Assembly (NCBI GenBank): GCA_903914955.1 | Contig: CAIWRB010000250.1 | Coordinates: 16,204 to 80,203 of the forward strand | DNA length: 64,000 bases | Direction: 5' to 3' | Origin: an uncultured Chloroflexota bacterium | Lineage (GTDB): Bacteria > Chloroflexota > Anaerolineae > Anaerolineales > Villigracilaceae | Part shown: one piece after another, positions 19,631 through 28,889 of the stretch | Numbering within the stretch: position 1 is the stretch's first letter | Layout of the letters: each line of letters opens with the position of its first letter | Position numbers and translations under genes: made by a program | Notes under the pieces: generated by a model | Seen by the model: the letters and a program-made list of their open reading frames with translations, nothing else | What the model was told of the DNA's origin: nothing | The model's database searches: none

Positions 19631-19785
19631 ACAAGAGATACGATGAGTTATTAAGTTTTGGACACCTCCTTTGTCAGGATGTTGCATTTTTTAGGATGAA
19701 CGACTAAAATTATAGGCGAATGATGATATTATGTCAATTGTTATGAAACTGTAAACTCTAACTATTACAAGAGATAGGATGAGTT
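19631..19785. promoter_or_regulatory. Central divergent promoter region bracketed by a 19-bp direct repeat
   Basis: ACAAGAGATACGATGAGTT (19631-19649) and ACAAGAGATAGGATGAGTT (19767-19785), 18/19 identical. Confidence 0.55.
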
Positions 19786-19817
19786 TCCAATATTCGTATT
19801 CCTCCAAGGGAGAATAT

Positions 19818-20285
19818 ATGGACGAGATATTAAAAAAACTACTACTTGAAGAGGATGAACTTCAGTTTACAAAATTCAACGAAGAAATTGCATGGAAAAT
19901 TGGAAGTGAACTTGTAAAACAAGCCATCACTAAAAGCCTCCCCATCACCATTGATATTACCCGCGGCGACCATCAAATTTTTCATGCCAGCCAGCCTGGC
20001 ACATCCGCGGATAATGATGAATGGGTCAAACGAAAAACCCGCCTTACATATAGGTTTGGTCATAGTTCATATTATATTGGACAACTTCTAAAAAGCAAGG
20101 GACAGAACCTAGAAGATGCTTATTTGATATCTGAAAATCATTATGCTCCTCATGGCGGTTGCTTTCCCATTATTGTAAGTGGCACCGGTATGGTAGGCAC
20201 GATCACGGTTTCCGGGCTTGCACAGAAAGAGGATCATCAATTAGTTGTTCAGGCAATTAGGGAATACTTGAGCCATGAAAAATAA
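19818..20285 (+). CDS. UPF0303 / heme-degrading-domain (HbpS-like) protein
   Basis: MDEILKKLLLEEDELQFTKFNEEIAWKIGSELVKQAITKSLPITIDITRG...; RBS AGGGAGAAT upstream of ATG 19818. Confidence 0.8.
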   Translation: MDEILKKLLLEEDELQFTKFNEEIAWKIGSELVKQAITKSLPITIDITRGDHQIFHASQPGTSADNDEWVKRKTRLTYRFGHSSYYIGQLLKSKGQNLEDAYLISENHYAPHGGCFPIIVSGTGMVGTITVSGLAQKEDHQLVVQAIREYLSHEK

Positions 20286-21459
20286 CATGGGATTAAACCC
20301 GGTTATATCAATGTTGGGGCGCAGACTTCGTTTGGCAGTTATTGGCGGAGGCCCCGCATCCTTCATCGGCGCGATGCATCGGCAGGCAGCCAGATTAGAT
20401 GATCGCTATGAGCTGGTCACAGGAATTCTTTCCGCTGACGCTATCCGGGCAAAGAAAGCCGCTTTGGAAATTGGTTTGGCTTCCGATCGTGTTTATGCAA
20501 ACGTTCAGGAAATGCTCAACTCAGAATCTCTACGCAAAGATGGCGCAGATGTAGTTGCCATCATGACGCCCAATGACAGTCATTATGAATATGCGGTCGC
20601 TGCTTTGGAACATGGCTTTGATGTGATTTGTGACAAGCCCATGACAAACACACTTCAGGAAGCTGAAGCCCTGCATAAGAAAGTGCAAGAGTCAGGATTG
20701 ATATTTTGTCTGACCCATAATTACACAGGCTATCCCATGGTTCGTCAGGCAAGAGCCATGGTTGAAGATGGGCAAATTGGAACGATTCGTTTAATTCAGG
20801 TCGAATATGTTCAAGGCGGAAAGGCCGATGAAACTAAATCAATTCCCACTGATGCGATTCCCTGGCGTTACGATTCAATCCGTGGTGGACCGTCTTTGGT
20901 AATGGGAGATATTGGAACTCACGCGCATAATCTCATCCGTTTTATTAGCGGCCTTGAAGTAGCTGAAGTAGCGGCTGAAGTTGGGAACATTGTACCCGGA
21001 CGGCTGATACATGATTTCGCCGGAGCCTTGCTTCGATTTGAAAATGGCGCGCGCGGAAGTTTTTGGGTTACCCAAGCCGCGGCTGGGGTGGAGAATTGCT
21101 TGCGTATCCGAGTCAGCGGCACCAAAGGCAGTCTAGAGTGGATGCAGGAGATCCCGCAGGTTTTAACTTACAAACCGATTCATGGTCCATCTGAAAACCG
21201 TACGCCCAATGGACCGGGTACCCTGCCGTTTGCCGCACGTTCCAGCAGAATTGTCGCCGGTCACCCGGAAGGATTTCATGAAGGATTTGCAAATATTTAT
21301 TCCGATGCGGCCGAAGCGATCAGTGCCCGAAAGTCGGGAAAGAAAGTTAACTTACTGGCACTCCACTTCCCTAACTCGTGGGATGGATTGATGGGTGTAC
21401 GGTTCGTGAATAGTGTAATTGAATCAAGTAAAGCCAATGGCAAATGGACCAAATGTTAA
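20275..21459 (+). CDS. Gfo/Idh/MocA-family oxidoreductase
   Basis: 394 aa; LRLAVIGGGPASFIGAMHRQAA, VICDKPMTNTLQEA, GPSLVMGDIGTHAHNL. Confidence 0.93.
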   Translation: MKNNMGLNPVISMLGRRLRLAVIGGGPASFIGAMHRQAARLDDRYELVTGILSADAIRAKKAALEIGLASDRVYANVQEMLNSESLRKDGADVVAIMTPNDSHYEYAVAALEHGFDVICDKPMTNTLQEAEALHKKVQESGLIFCLTHNYTGYPMVRQARAMVEDGQIGTIRLIQVEYVQGGKADETKSIPTDAIPWRYDSIRGGPSLVMGDIGTHAHNLIRFISGLEVAEVAAEVGNIVPGRLIHDFAGALLRFENGARGSFWVTQAAAGVENCLRIRVSGTKGSLEWMQEIPQVLTYKPIHGPSENRTPNGPGTLPFAARSSRIVAGHPEGFHEGFANIYSDAAEAISARKSGKKVNLLALHFPNSWDGLMGVRFVNSVIESSKANGKWTKC

Positions 21460-21499
21460 CCTTGTATAGTCTAATTGATTATTCAAGACTGGAGATCCT

Positions 21500-22252
21500 A
21501 TGATCAAGCCAGATTCAAAAAAGACCCCTGCTAAAAAAATAAAAAAAGCCACCGTCCGCGGAAAGCTCGTATACCATAATGTCATTGAAAAATTACAGCA
21601 ACGCATCCGTCAGGCAGATTGGCTGCCGGGGGACCGCCTGCCCAGCATCGCGCAATTGGCAAAGGAAATGCACGTAGGCGCAGGATCCATACGTGAAGCC
21701 TTGCGCTCCCTGCAATCGATTGGCCTGATAAAGATCGAGCATGGCAGCGGCGTTTATGTTACTGGCACGCGCCCAGCCACTGAATTGTCCAGCCATTTTG
21801 AGAATCTTGGCGATGGCCTGCTGATTTCGTTGGCTGAAACACGCCGCATAATGGAACCAGAGATTGCATTCCTAGCTGCCGAACGCGGTACCGATCAGGA
21901 GTTGATTGAAATCGAAACACTTGCACGGAAAATGGAAGAGGAGGAAAAACACGGCCATGATTTCGCTGAACTTGATGTTTTGTTTCATCGCAAGATTGCC
22001 TATGCCGCTCGTAACGAGATCTTATTTCAGACCATGGAAGGCGTCAGCGATCTACTTCTGGATAGTCGCCGGGCAATTCTTCTTGACCCAAACTCATTAC
22101 TGCGGGCGTTACGCTATCATGCACTCATCTCAGAAGCACTGATATCAAGAAACCCTCCTCAAGCTCGTTTATTAATGCAAGGTCACATGAATTCCATGTT
22201 AGATGAAGTCCTGGCATCCGAAGCACAAAAACAATCAAAGGAAAAACCATGA
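21500..22252 (+). CDS. GntR/FadR-family transcriptional regulator
   Basis: 250 aa; QADWLPGDRLPSIAQLAKEMHVGAGSIREALRSLQSIGLIKIEHGSGVYV wHTH plus FCD-like C-terminus. Confidence 0.93.
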   Translation: MIKPDSKKTPAKKIKKATVRGKLVYHNVIEKLQQRIRQADWLPGDRLPSIAQLAKEMHVGAGSIREALRSLQSIGLIKIEHGSGVYVTGTRPATELSSHFENLGDGLLISLAETRRIMEPEIAFLAAERGTDQELIEIETLARKMEEEEKHGHDFAELDVLFHRKIAYAARNEILFQTMEGVSDLLLDSRRAILLDPNSLLRALRYHALISEALISRNPPQARLLMQGHMNSMLDEVLASEAQKQSKEKP

Positions 22253-23073
22253 AAATTGCAGTAACAGGCGGAAGTGGTGACATGGGGCGTAACTTGATCC
22301 CATACCTGCTCGAGCACACCCATACAGTTGTAAGTATTGACCGGACATTGCCCACAACACACACGCACGGAGTAAATTTTATAGCCGCTGACGTGCGTGA
22401 TTTCGGCCAGCTTGTCGCAAGCATTCGCGGTTGTGATGCTCTTATTCACCTGGCTGCCATTCGCGCTCCGGTCAACCATCCCGACCCGGTAGTATATGCC
22501 GATAATACAATCAGCAGTTACAACGCGTTGAGCGCGGCTTCGGCACTCGGAATCAAACGGGTATGTTTGGCCTCGTCCATTAATGCAATCGGCGGCGCAT
22601 TCAGCCGCTCGCCTCGTTACGATTACTTCCCTGTAGACGAGCAACATCCCACTTACGCGGAAGATCCATACAGTCTTTCAAAATGGGTGCTGGAGCAACA
22701 AGGCGATGCCTTCGCCCGCCGATTCGAATGGATGACGATTGCCAGTCTGCGCCTCCACTGGTTACTGGATGAACGAACAAAAGCAGTTCAGAACACGGCG
22801 ACAATGGGTGATGTCGCGAGAAAACATCTCTGGGCTTACACATTGCTTGGTGAAGCCAGCCGCGCCTGCTTGCTTTCGCTCACCGCAGACTTTACCGGCC
22901 ACGAAGTTTTCTACATCGTAGCACCGCAATCAGCAGCTGAACAACCGTCAATGGAATTGGCTCGTTATCATTATCCTCAAGCAGAAATTCGAGAGGATTT
23001 TTCAAACCACACTGGTTTCTTTAATTGTTCCAAAGCCGAGCGTCTGCTTGGTTGGAAGCATCAGGAGAATTAG
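22249..23073 (+). CDS. NAD-dependent epimerase, uronate dehydrogenase-like (second copy)
   Basis: 274 aa; [55 protein letters not shown]; 4-bp overlap with GntR gene. Confidence 0.87.
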   Translation: MKIAVTGGSGDMGRNLIPYLLEHTHTVVSIDRTLPTTHTHGVNFIAADVRDFGQLVASIRGCDALIHLAAIRAPVNHPDPVVYADNTISSYNALSAASALGIKRVCLASSINAIGGAFSRSPRYDYFPVDEQHPTYAEDPYSLSKWVLEQQGDAFARRFEWMTIASLRLHWLLDERTKAVQNTATMGDVARKHLWAYTLLGEASRACLLSLTADFTGHEVFYIVAPQSAAEQPSMELARYHYPQAEIREDFSNHTGFFNCSKAERLLGWKHQEN

Positions 23074-23076
23074 ATT

Positions 23077-24264
23077 ATGAAAATTACAGATATTAAACCT
23101 TTGCCTGTCTGGGTGGGAAGCCGCAATCAACTTGTTGTCAAAATTGAAACTGATGAAGGAATTTATGGCCTCGGCGAATCAGGCCTAAGCGGACGTGAGT
23201 TGGCTGTCATCGGCGCGCTTAAACATTTCCGCGAATTTCTAATCGGCAAGGACCCAATGCAAATTGGGCGAATCTGGCAGGAACTTTATCGCGGACAGTA
23301 TTTCGAAGGCGGACGCGTCCTGCTTGCCGCGCAAAGCGCCATTGATATTGCGCTCTACGATATCGCAGGCAAGGCCCTCAATGTTCCTGTGTACCAACTT
23401 CTGGGCGGCAAACAGCGGGATGTGATCCCCTGCTTCGCAACAGCAACAGGCGCGGGCGCGGCTCTGATCGACGATGTTAAACTTCTGATGAAACATGGCT
23501 GGAACGTCATTCGCACAGGACCGATGATGCTTGACCATCAAGGCGGCTTCACCGGAGAATCTGATATTTTTGAACCGCGCGAGAGCATCCCTATGACCGC
23601 CAAGTGGTTGACAAAAGTACGCGAGGAGTGCGGTAGTGAGGTTGTGCTGGGCATTGATTATCATCACCGTCTTAGCATCGCCGAGACAGCATCATTTTGT
23701 CAGCGCATGCCGATGGGCACACTTGATTTTATTGAAGAACCAATTCGTGATGAAAGTCCGGAAGCATATGAAGCCCTGCGAAAGTTGACTGATATACCCT
23801 TTGCGGTGGGTGAAGAATTTGCCAGTAAATGGCAGTTTCTGCCTTTCATCGAAAAGCACCTCACCGATTTTGCGCGCGTGGATCTTTGCAATGTTGGCGG
23901 TTTTACCGAAGCCATGAAAGTAGCAGGCTGGGCTGAAGCGCACTATATTGATCTGATGCCGCACAATCCGCTTGGCCCGATCTGTACCGCAGCGACAATT
24001 CAAATGGCTGCGGCAGTACCCAACTTCGCCTGGCTTGAAGTTCGTGTAACTCAGACTGAGAATTTATATTATGGGCAATCAGGCGTGAACGATGCAGAAG
24101 CGCTATTCCCGATTCAGCCGCAGCTCGTCGGGAATTCATTCCCCGTACCCACTGCGCCGGGCTTGGGCATTGAAATAGACGAAAAATTAGCAGAATCACA
24201 ATCGTGGAAATTTTGGGAAGCCCCGCATTGGAAACGTCGCGATGGTTCCGTGACGAATTGGTAA
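23077..24264 (+). CDS. Enolase-superfamily dehydratase, galactonate dehydratase (DgoD)-like
   Basis: 395 aa; MKITDIKPLPVWVGSRNQLVVKIETDEGIYGLGESGLSGRELAV; GIDYHHRLS, IEEPIRDESPEAY, AVGEEFASKW, HNPLGPICTAA. Confidence 0.88.
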   Translation: MKITDIKPLPVWVGSRNQLVVKIETDEGIYGLGESGLSGRELAVIGALKHFREFLIGKDPMQIGRIWQELYRGQYFEGGRVLLAAQSAIDIALYDIAGKALNVPVYQLLGGKQRDVIPCFATATGAGAALIDDVKLLMKHGWNVIRTGPMMLDHQGGFTGESDIFEPRESIPMTAKWLTKVREECGSEVVLGIDYHHRLSIAETASFCQRMPMGTLDFIEEPIRDESPEAYEALRKLTDIPFAVGEEFASKWQFLPFIEKHLTDFARVDLCNVGGFTEAMKVAGWAEAHYIDLMPHNPLGPICTAATIQMAAAVPNFAWLEVRVTQTENLYYGQSGVNDAEALFPIQPQLVGNSFPVPTAPGLGIEIDEKLAESQSWKFWEAPHWKRRDGSVTNW

Positions 24265-24274
24265 AAGGGAATTT

Positions 24275-25342
24275 ATGACAAAACAAAATCAATCTCTTTT
24301 CTTTGCGAGTGGTTACGCTTCCGCCGAACAGCCCGGTATTCAATCTTTTCTGTTTGACGAAGTCACGGGGAAATTAACAGCGCAGGGTTCATTGATGGGC
24401 ATCCTCAACCCTTCCTTTATTATTGTTCACCCAAACAGTCGTTGGCTATATGCGGTTAGTGAAACAGGAAAGGACAGTCATGGCGCTTTCGGTGAAGTTT
24501 GGGCATTTCAGTTTGATCTTGAGCCTTTTAGCATCCAGCCGATCAATCATCGATCCAGTCGCGGCGATTGGCCCTGTCATCTTCGACTCGATGCGACCAG
24601 TCAGTGGTTACTCGCCACCAATTATGGTACTGGCAACGCAGGTCTTTATCCACTTCAACCAGATGGCTCACTCGGTGAGATGACAGATTTTGTTCAGCAT
24701 CATGGCGAAGGACCAAACCCTGCCCGACAGGAAGGTCCACATGCGCACTCATCTATTTTCACACCGGATAATCGTTTTGCCATCATCGCCGATCTGGGAA
24801 TTGATCAACTGATAATTTATAAACTTGACTCGACTATAGGCAAACTACTTCCGCACTCACCTGTAAACACACGACCTGGCGCGGGACCACGACATCTTAC
24901 CTTTCATTCAAACGGCAAGTGGATGTATGCGGCGAATGAACTCGATAACACGGTAACACTATACGATTACGACACAAAAAAAGGTATATTGACCGAAAGA
25001 CAAAGCCTCCCCACTATCCCGTCAGAGGCTCCAGAAAGTACGATTGCTGATATTCATATTTCCGCAAATGGCAAAAGATTATATGTTTCCAATCGCGGAC
25101 ATGACAGCATTACAGTTTACGATATCGGCACCGATGGAGGTTTGAAAATGGTTTCCATCCAATCATCCGGCGGAAATTGTCCGCGGAACTTTGCACTCGC
25201 GCCCGGCGGAAAATTCCTATTGGCGGCAAATCAAAACAGCAATGAAGTTTGTGCCCTGCCAATTCTTGAAGGCACGCAAGCACTCGGTGCACCAGTTGAT
25301 CGCGCGATTGTGACCGGTGCCTCGTGCATTCAATTTGTATAA
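24275..25342 (+). CDS. Lactonase (6-phosphogluconolactonase Pgl-type beta-propeller)
   Basis: 355 aa; repeated beta-propeller motifs, GEGPNPARQEGPHAHS, GPRHLTFHSNGKWMYAANELDNTV. Confidence 0.92.
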   Translation: MTKQNQSLFFASGYASAEQPGIQSFLFDEVTGKLTAQGSLMGILNPSFIIVHPNSRWLYAVSETGKDSHGAFGEVWAFQFDLEPFSIQPINHRSSRGDWPCHLRLDATSQWLLATNYGTGNAGLYPLQPDGSLGEMTDFVQHHGEGPNPARQEGPHAHSSIFTPDNRFAIIADLGIDQLIIYKLDSTIGKLLPHSPVNTRPGAGPRHLTFHSNGKWMYAANELDNTVTLYDYDTKKGILTERQSLPTIPSEAPESTIADIHISANGKRLYVSNRGHDSITVYDIGTDGGLKMVSIQSSGGNCPRNFALAPGGKFLLAANQNSNEVCALPILEGTQALGAPVDRAIVTGASCIQFV

Positions 25343-25346
25343 ACCA

Positions 25347-26342
25347 ATGAACGAATCAACCCGCACACCTCGTTTTGATTTTGTCAGTCTCGGCGAATCC
25401 ATGCTGCGTTTGAGCGTGCCCACTGGCCACAGACTGGATGATACTCGCGTACTTGATATGGAACTTGCCGGGGCAGAAAGCAATGTCAGTGTGGCGTTGG
25501 CACGTTTGGGTCGGCGCACTGGTTGGGTCAGCCGAATGCCTGATCATGCATTGGCTCAGGCGATTCTGCGCGCATTACGTTCCGATGGTGTGGATGTCTC
25601 CGCCGTGAATTGTGTCCCAGACGAACGGCTCGGCACATACTTCATTGAATACGCCACGCCGCCTCGTTCCACTCAAGTCATCTATGACCGCGCAGACTCT
25701 GCGGCATCACACATGACAACGGCCGATATTGATTGGGATTATCTGCTGGATACACGCGTGTTGCATCTTACTGGCATCACGGCTGCGTTGAGCGATAATT
25801 GTTACGATCTGCTTGGGGAGGCAATTCAACGTGCTCACGCCGCGGGGGTAAGGGTCAGTTTTGATGTGAATTTTCGCGCCAAGTTATGGTCAGCCGCAAC
25901 CGCTGGCGAAAAACTTCGCCCCCTGATCGCTCAGGCAGATATACTTTTGTGCAAAGGCGCAGATGCCGTATCGCTCTTTGGTTGTCAGGGAGAGCCTCGT
26001 AAATTAATGACCCAGTTGAAAGCACTCACCCATGCGACTGCCGTCTTCTGTACTTTTGGCGAAGAAGGCGCGGCAGTATTGAGCGGCGATGATTTTGTGA
26101 CTCAGCCCGCACTCCCAGTGCAAATTGTAGATCGCATCGGTAGCGGCGATGCCTTCGCGGCAGGCGTGCTCGATGGCTGTTTATCGAGAGATGACTACAG
26201 CATATCTACATTACGTGAAGGCTTGCAGCGCGGCGTAGCTTTGGCCGCCATTGCATTATCACAATTTGGCGACCGCGTTCTATCATCTCGCGCTGAATTA
26301 AACGCGGCATTAGGCACAGAACGGCTTGATATTTCACGTTAG
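25347..26342 (+). CDS. kdgK: 2-keto-3-deoxygluconate kinase (PfkB family)
   Basis: FVSLGESMLRLSVPTGHRL, ELAGAESNVSVALARLGRRTGWVSRM, DRIGSGDAFAAGVL PfkB signature. Confidence 0.9.
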   Translation: MNESTRTPRFDFVSLGESMLRLSVPTGHRLDDTRVLDMELAGAESNVSVALARLGRRTGWVSRMPDHALAQAILRALRSDGVDVSAVNCVPDERLGTYFIEYATPPRSTQVIYDRADSAASHMTTADIDWDYLLDTRVLHLTGITAALSDNCYDLLGEAIQRAHAAGVRVSFDVNFRAKLWSAATAGEKLRPLIAQADILLCKGADAVSLFGCQGEPRKLMTQLKALTHATAVFCTFGEEGAAVLSGDDFVTQPALPVQIVDRIGSGDAFAAGVLDGCLSRDDYSISTLREGLQRGVALAAIALSQFGDRVLSSRAELNAALGTERLDISR

Positions 26343-26353
26343 GAGAAAAAGGC

Positions 26354-26986
26354 ATGTCTGCCATTCAACAAATCCTTGAAAAAAAAGTGGTCGCAGTGGT
26401 GCGGCTGGATAACTACAACCGTGCAGTGGATGTAGCCCGGGCACTCGCAGCAGGCGGCGTCAACGTATTGGAATTTACACTAACGGGTCAAGGTGCACTG
26501 GAAGCCGTCTCTGCGACTCGACAAGCATTGGGCGGCGCTGTTTGTGTGGGCGTGGGAACTGTCCTGTCGTCCGAGCAGGCCGAAGCGGCGATTGATGCAG
26601 GCGCAGAATTTCTGGTCACACCCGCCCTGCGTCGACAAGTCATAGCAACCTGCGTCAAACGTCAGACATTGGTATTGTGCGGCGGGCTGACCCCCACCGA
26701 ATTATTGGAAGCACATGAAGCGGGAGCGGAATTGCTCAAAGTATTTCCCGCGCAATTGGGCGGACCAAAATTTATCAAGGATGTGCTTGCGCCCATGCCC
26801 TTCCTGAAGCTGGTACCAACGGGCGGAGTGAGTCCCGAGAATGCGCGAGACTATCTTGCCGCTGGTGCGGTGGCAGTTGGCATCGGCGGAAACTTGGTAT
26901 CCAACAAACTTGTGGCGGCTGAAGCATTCGATCAAATTACAGCAACAGCGCAGGCATGCATGGATGCGATCCATAAGCAGAGTTAA
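26354..26986 (+). CDS. eda: KDPG/KHG aldolase
   Basis: 210 aa; GGVNVLEFTLTG, VGVGTVLSSEQAEAAIDAGAEFLVTPAL, LKVFPAQLGGPKFIKDVLAPMPFLKLVPTGGVSPEN. Confidence 0.93.
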   Translation: MSAIQQILEKKVVAVVRLDNYNRAVDVARALAAGGVNVLEFTLTGQGALEAVSATRQALGGAVCVGVGTVLSSEQAEAAIDAGAEFLVTPALRRQVIATCVKRQTLVLCGGLTPTELLEAHEAGAELLKVFPAQLGGPKFIKDVLAPMPFLKLVPTGGVSPENARDYLAAGAVAVGIGGNLVSNKLVAAEAFDQITATAQACMDAIHKQS

Positions 26987-27057
26987 TTGTAAAATGTAAG
27001 CGAAGAAATTTTATTTGTAGCGTGTTGTTAAAAATCAAACTCCAACGGAGGCTTCAA

Positions 27058-28224
27058 ATGAATTCTCGTGAACGTGTTTTAACCGCATTGAATCACAAGG
27101 AACCCGACCGCGTTCCTTATGATATGGGAGGTACAGTGGTAACCGGCATTCAGGCCAAAGCGTATGCACGCCTGCGTAAATATCTGGGACTGCCTGATAA
27201 GGAAGTCGTAATTATTGACATCCTGCAACAGCTCGCCCAGGTGGATGATGATGTGATGGAGCGGTTGGGTGTAGACCTTCGCAATATCTCACCCCGCTCC
27301 ACTGCCAGTTTCAAAATTGAACTCAAGTTGACTCCCGACGGCAGATACAGCTACTTCCATGATGAATATCAGATTGGCTGGCGCATGCCAACGGATGGCG
27401 GCATGTACTACGACATGTTCGAACATCCACTCAGCGGAGAGGTCACACCAGGTATGGTGGATCAATATACTTTGCCAGATCCACTCGACCCATCCCGTTT
27501 TGATGGTCTGCGCGCGGCAGCGACCAAAGTGCTCGAAGAAGAAAAACGCGCACTCGTGGTCGGCAACATCTCCGCTGGAATTTTCGAGTTGTATTTATGG
27601 ACACGCGGATTCAAAGACGGCTATACCGATTGGGCGGGAAATCCTGAGCTTGCAAAAAAGATCCTGCGCAAATATACAGACCTGCAACTTGCCTATTGGG
27701 AAAGAATGTTTGAGGTAATGGAAGGCATTCCTATTGATGTAGTTCAAATGGCTGATGATCTCGCCGGGCAAAACAGCGTACTTATCTCCCCCATCTCATA
27801 CCGCAAACTACTCAAGCCGTTCCACAAGGAAATGTTTGATTACATCCACTCAAAATCGGATGCGAAGATATTCTTCCATTCCTGCGGAGCCGTCCGCAAA
27901 CTTATTCCTGACCTGATCGAAGTGGGCGTGGATATTTTGAACCCGGTACAGGTTAACGCTGCAAACATGGACTCTGCGGAACTCAAGCGCGAGTTTGGCA
28001 AGGATATATGTTTCTGGGGCGGCGGCGTGGATACTCAAAGTGCATTTGATGAATCGCACACGCCGGATGAAGTGCGCGCAGATGTAAGGAAGCGCGTCGA
28101 AGACCTCATGCCGGGCGGCGGATTTGTATTCAACACGGTCCATAATATTCAGGGGAATGTTCCCCCGGAAAATATCATGGCGATGTGGGAAACACTGCAA
28201 GAGTATGGCGTTTACAACAAGTAA
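27058..28224 (+). CDS. Uroporphyrinogen decarboxylase-family (MtaA/MtbA-like) methyltransferase
   Basis: MNSRERVLTALNHKEPDRVPYDMGGTVVTGIQ; KIFFHSCGAVRKLIPDLIEVGVDILNPVQVNAANMD; next to a corrinoid protein gene. Confidence 0.88.
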   Translation: MNSRERVLTALNHKEPDRVPYDMGGTVVTGIQAKAYARLRKYLGLPDKEVVIIDILQQLAQVDDDVMERLGVDLRNISPRSTASFKIELKLTPDGRYSYFHDEYQIGWRMPTDGGMYYDMFEHPLSGEVTPGMVDQYTLPDPLDPSRFDGLRAAATKVLEEEKRALVVGNISAGIFELYLWTRGFKDGYTDWAGNPELAKKILRKYTDLQLAYWERMFEVMEGIPIDVVQMADDLAGQNSVLISPISYRKLLKPFHKEMFDYIHSKSDAKIFFHSCGAVRKLIPDLIEVGVDILNPVQVNAANMDSAELKREFGKDICFWGGGVDTQSAFDESHTPDEVRADVRKRVEDLMPGGGFVFNTVHNIQGNVPPENIMAMWETLQEYGVYNK

Positions 28225-28235
28225 AAGGAGAAACT

Positions 28236-28889
28236 ATGGACCCCAAGAAAATTTTCGATGCCGTGGTTAATGGCGATGTTCAGGAAACTCAAGCAGGTGT
28301 AAACGAAGCCCTCGCCGCAAATGTGCCCGCAGAACAAATACTCAACGAAGCCTTGATCCCGGCAATGACGGAAGTAGGCTGTCTGTTCGAAGCGCAGGAG
28401 TTTTATGTGCCTGAGATGCTGGTCTCAGCCAAGGCGATGCAATCTGGTTTGAATACGCTCAAACCGTTACTGGCAAGTCAGGCAGATCTATCGAGCAAAA
28501 AGACCAACCCCAAGGCAGTGCTCGGCACGGTGAAGGGAGACCTGCACGATATCGGCAAGGATCTGGTGGTCATGATGCTTGAAGGCGCTGGCTTTCAAGT
28601 CACCGATCTGGGCGTGGATGTTCCTCCCGAAAAATTCATTGAAGCTGTCAATGATGGTGCGCAGGTGATCGGTATGTCTGCCATGCTGACGACAACCATG
28701 CTAAATATGAAAGTAACTATCGAGGCGCTAAAAGATGCCGGCGTGCGCGACAAGGTCAAGGTGATCGTTGGCGGCGCTCCGTTGACTCAGTCTTTTGCCG
28801 ATAGCATCGGCGCAGATGGATTTGCAAAAGATGCCAGTTCCGCTGTGCGTAAAGCCAAAGAACTAATCACCACACAGGAGGCTACATGA
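28236..28889 (+). CDS. Corrinoid (B12-binding) protein, MtaC/MttC-like
   Basis: MDPKKIFDAVVNGDVQETQAGVNEALAANVPAEQILNEALIPAM; GTVKGDLHDIGKDLVVMMLEGAGF (DxHxxG cobalamin motif); IVGGAPLTQSFADSIGADGFAKDA. Confidence 0.95.
   Translation: MDPKKIFDAVVNGDVQETQAGVNEALAANVPAEQILNEALIPAMTEVGCLFEAQEFYVPEMLVSAKAMQSGLNTLKPLLASQADLSSKKTNPKAVLGTVKGDLHDIGKDLVVMMLEGAGFQVTDLGVDVPPEKFIEAVNDGAQVIGMSAMLTTTMLNMKVTIEALKDAGVRDKVKVIVGGAPLTQSFADSIGADGFAKDASSAVRKAKELITTQEAT

Noticed and set aside
22183-22647. 154-aa minus-strand ORF
   Set aside because: Antisense to the GntR/uronate dehydrogenase genes; codon-bias shadow.
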